Below are positions 7,022-7,509 of a stretch of 7,509 bases of DNA, piece after piece. The position numbers and the translations under genes are program-made. Numbering within the stretch: position 1 is the stretch's first letter; each line of letters starts with the position of its first letter. Below the pieces are notes generated by a model. It saw nothing but the letters and a program-made list of their open reading frames with translations. It made no database searches and was not told the origin of the DNA. The DNA comes from Deltaproteobacteria bacterium UBA5756 (lineage in GTDB: Bacteria; Desulfobacterota; Syntrophorhabdia; Syntrophorhabdales; Syntrophorhabdaceae): contig DIFE01000032.1 in assembly GCA_002418985.1 (NCBI GenBank), positions 4,400 through 11,908 on the forward strand, in the 5' to 3' direction.

Positions 7022-7034
7022 GCCAAAAATTGGC
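7022..7034 (-). repeat. Small hairpin between terminator and ribosome binding site
   Basis: GCCAA-3 nt-TTGGC, a 5-bp stem with a 3-nt loop. It contains the possible TTG start at 7026. A regulatory role is not evident, but it argues against that TTG as the start. Confidence 0.4.
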
Positions 7035-7037
7035 AAC

Positions 7038-7074
7038 AAAAAAAGGGCCATGGGTTTCACACCCATGGCCCTTT
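7038..7074 (-). terminator. Intrinsic terminator of the trp-type attenuator (segments 3 and 4)
   Basis: In the transcript, AAAGGGCCATGGGT (7074-7061) pairs perfectly with ACCCATGGCCCTTT (7055-7042) around a 5-nt loop. A run of seven U (7044-7038) follows. The U-run exists only in the minus direction, so the element acts on this operon. It ends about 35 nt before the DAHP synthase start, so it stops transcription before any structural gene. Confidence 0.93.
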
Positions 7075-7090
7075 ATCAGGCTCGATATCC

Positions 7091-7159
7091 CTATACAGGA
7101 CAGGGGTGCGCAATGACGGAACGATACCACCACCAGCCGGTATAGGCGTTAATTGTCAT
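7091..7159 (-). CDS. trpL: trp leader peptide, 22 residues with three tandem Trp
   Basis: Short ORF between the promoter and the attenuator terminator. It reads WWWY at residues 9-12 (Trp codons TGG x3 at 7127-7135) and ends in TAG at 7091-7093. Translation of the tandem Trp codons would sense charged tRNA-Trp and decide terminator versus antiterminator. ATG 7159 is preferred because a transcript from the predicted start (about 7189) would give a roughly 30-nt 5' leader containing AGGACCAGAAG. An in-frame ATG at 7186 would give 31 residues but would sit almost at the 5' end with no binding site. The peptide probably has no function of its own. Confidence 0.88.
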   Translation of the reverse strand: MTINAYTGWWWYRSVIAHPCPV

Positions 7160-7196
7160 TGCGGTCTTCTGGTCCTGTGCATACATGATGGGGTAT

Positions 7197-7225
7197 TGTT
7201 TAAGGGATTTTAGTCGGTCTGTCAA
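7197..7225 (-). promoter_or_regulatory. Sigma-70-type promoter of the aro-trp operon
   Basis: A consensus -35 TTGACA (7225-7220), a 17-nt spacer and a weak -10 TAAACA (7202-7197), giving a start near A7189. AACAAT with a 19-nt spacer is an alternative -10. The 25 nt upstream (7250-7226) are T-rich with a run of nine T, resembling an UP element. No TrpR-like CTAG-centred palindrome is visible over the promoter. Confidence 0.7.
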
Positions 7226-7310
7226 GAAAAAAAAAGAACAAAAATCAAAACGCAACAGCCCGTTGCCCAAATCCCCCTTTTCTAAAAGATTTGTCTCACG
7301 CCCGTTCGTC

Positions 7311-7320
7311 GCCTTAAGGC
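7311..7320. repeat. 10-bp palindrome GCCTTAAGGC
   Basis: Perfect palindrome upstream of the operon promoter, the first in a cluster of inverted repeats. It could be a protein-binding site; no function is indicated. Confidence 0.4.
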
Positions 7321-7347
7321 TCCTCTCTGGAGGCATAGAAGAGAGGA
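7321..7347. repeat. Inverted repeat TCCTCTC / GAGAGGA
   Basis: 7-bp perfect arms separated by 13 nt, directly adjoining the preceding palindrome. No T-run follows on either strand, so it is not an evident terminator. Confidence 0.4.
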
Positions 7348-7366
7348 TAGGAGGAAGCCAAAAGAC

Positions 7367-7402
7367 TTCCCGGGAATTTGAGAATACTGAAATTCCCGGG
7401 AA
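7367..7402. repeat. 13-bp inverted repeat carrying twin TTCCCGGGAA palindromes
   Basis: TTCCCGGGAATTT (7367-7379) and AAATTCCCGGGAA (7390-7402) are perfect reverse complements with a 10-nt loop. Each arm contains the self-complementary TTCCCGGGAA; the two copies are 26 bp apart centre to centre. It could be a paired operator, a strong cruciform or hairpin, or part of a dispersed repeat. No U-tract follows on either strand, which argues against an intrinsic terminator. Confidence 0.6.
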
Positions 7403-7409
7403 TCTTCGA

Positions 7410-7424
7410 TCCCGCTGCGCGGGA
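7410..7424. repeat. Short hairpin TCCCGC / GCGGGA
   Basis: 6-bp stem with a 3-nt loop, 7 nt after the larger inverted repeat. Both may belong to one structured element. Confidence 0.4.
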
Positions 7425-7509
7425 GGGTAAAGAACCAGGATACTTCGTTCAGACCTGTCCCACAAAGATGACCACCACACGGATACATCAATAGTGAATT
7501 CCCGCCGAA

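Larger units (their letters stand above)
7038..7189 (-). promoter_or_regulatory. Tryptophan attenuator (leader transcript with alternative hairpins)
   Basis: Competing pairings found by eye. Segment 1, CGCAATGAC (7163-7155), pairs over 9 bp with segment 2, GTCATTGCG (7117-7109), enclosing the Trp codons; an outer 7-bp match ACAGGAC/GTCCTGT (7178-7172 with 7101-7095) extends it. Segment 2 can instead pair with segment 3: CGCACCC (7110-7104) with GGGTGTG (7064-7058), 7 bp with one G-U, continuing outward as 2 bp and 3 bp interrupted by single mismatches. That pairing destroys the terminator stem. A ribosome stalled at Trp codons would block segment 1, free segment 2 and allow read-through; with ample Trp, or no translation, the terminator forms. 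Predicted by inspection only, not by energy folding. Confidence 0.87.
7226..7509. other. Intergenic region upstream of the operon, no gene recognised
   Basis: Short open frames exist on both strands (for example 7282-7491 minus and 7185-7430 plus), but none has a recognisable motif, a good ribosome binding site or coding-like composition. The content that can be supported is the T-rich promoter-upstream tract and the inverted-repeat cluster at 7311-7424. The last 85 bases show nothing I recognise. Confidence 0.6.

Noticed and set aside
7003..7026. Longer DAHP synthase from TTG 7026 or ATG 7005
   Set aside because: TTG 7026 has no ribosome binding site and lies in a small hairpin; ATG 7005 is only 2 nt from GGAGG. 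ATG 7002 has the right spacing.
7038..7225. T-box riboswitch or TRAP-type control of the leader
   Set aside because: No T-box consensus and no series of spaced GAG/UAG triplets is seen; the leader peptide with tandem Trp codons explains the structure better.
7367..7402. Intrinsic terminator at the 13-bp inverted repeat
   Set aside because: Neither strand has a T-run after the hairpin.
7160..7480. 129-codon minus-strand frame ending in the leader peptide
   Set aside because: The frame runs through the promoter and the T-rich tract, and only its last 22-31 codons lie downstream of the predicted transcription start. The upstream part has no recognisable protein features.
1..7509. CRISPR array, insertion sequence, tRNA or rRNA
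   Set aside because: No regularly spaced direct repeats, transposase motifs, or tRNA/rRNA-like sequence were recognised on reading both strands.

Overview
The window is one minus-strand operon of GC-rich bacterial DNA, read from about position 7190 down to position 1. It encodes the common aromatic (shikimate) pathway and runs on into tryptophan synthesis. In transcription order it carries a promoter, a trp-type attenuator with its leader peptide, type I-beta DAHP synthase, aroB, aroD, an aroE-remnant/aroK fusion, aroA, aroC and the first two thirds of trpE, which is cut by the window edge. Every gene junction overlaps (4, 14, 8, 29, 8 and 17 nt), so the genes look both co-transcribed and translationally coupled.

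Positions 7038-7225 hold the control region. There is a TTGACA -35 box, then a short leader ORF with three tandem Trp codons (7127-7135). A 14-bp terminator hairpin with a seven-U tail lies just before the DAHP synthase gene. Competing 1:2 and 2:3 pairings can be drawn by eye, so this is a complete classical trp attenuator. It governs the entry enzyme of the whole aromatic pathway as well as trpE. Upstream of the promoter, 7226-7509 has no convincing gene but contains several inverted repeats, including twin TTCCCGGGAA palindromes.

The most unusual gene is the third enzyme gene after DAHP synthase (3540-4538). Its N-terminus is a shikimate dehydrogenase (AroE) with the NADP-binding Rossmann domain cut out and replaced by a short Gly/Ala/Thr-rich linker. 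The catalytic Lys, Asp and Gln are changed to Arg, Glu and Glu, and the whole is fused to an apparently intact shikimate kinase. The operon therefore encodes DAHP-to-chorismate enzymes except a credible shikimate dehydrogenase. A second oddity is a roughly 100-residue C-terminal extension on chorismate synthase whose helical end loosely resembles the C-terminal helices of prephenate dehydrogenase (TyrA).

The organism is uncertain. GC-rich DNA, a ribosome-mediated trp attenuator and an aro-trp supraoperon would fit Desulfobacterota (former Deltaproteobacteria) or a relative. This is inference from gene order and protein style, with no search behind it.
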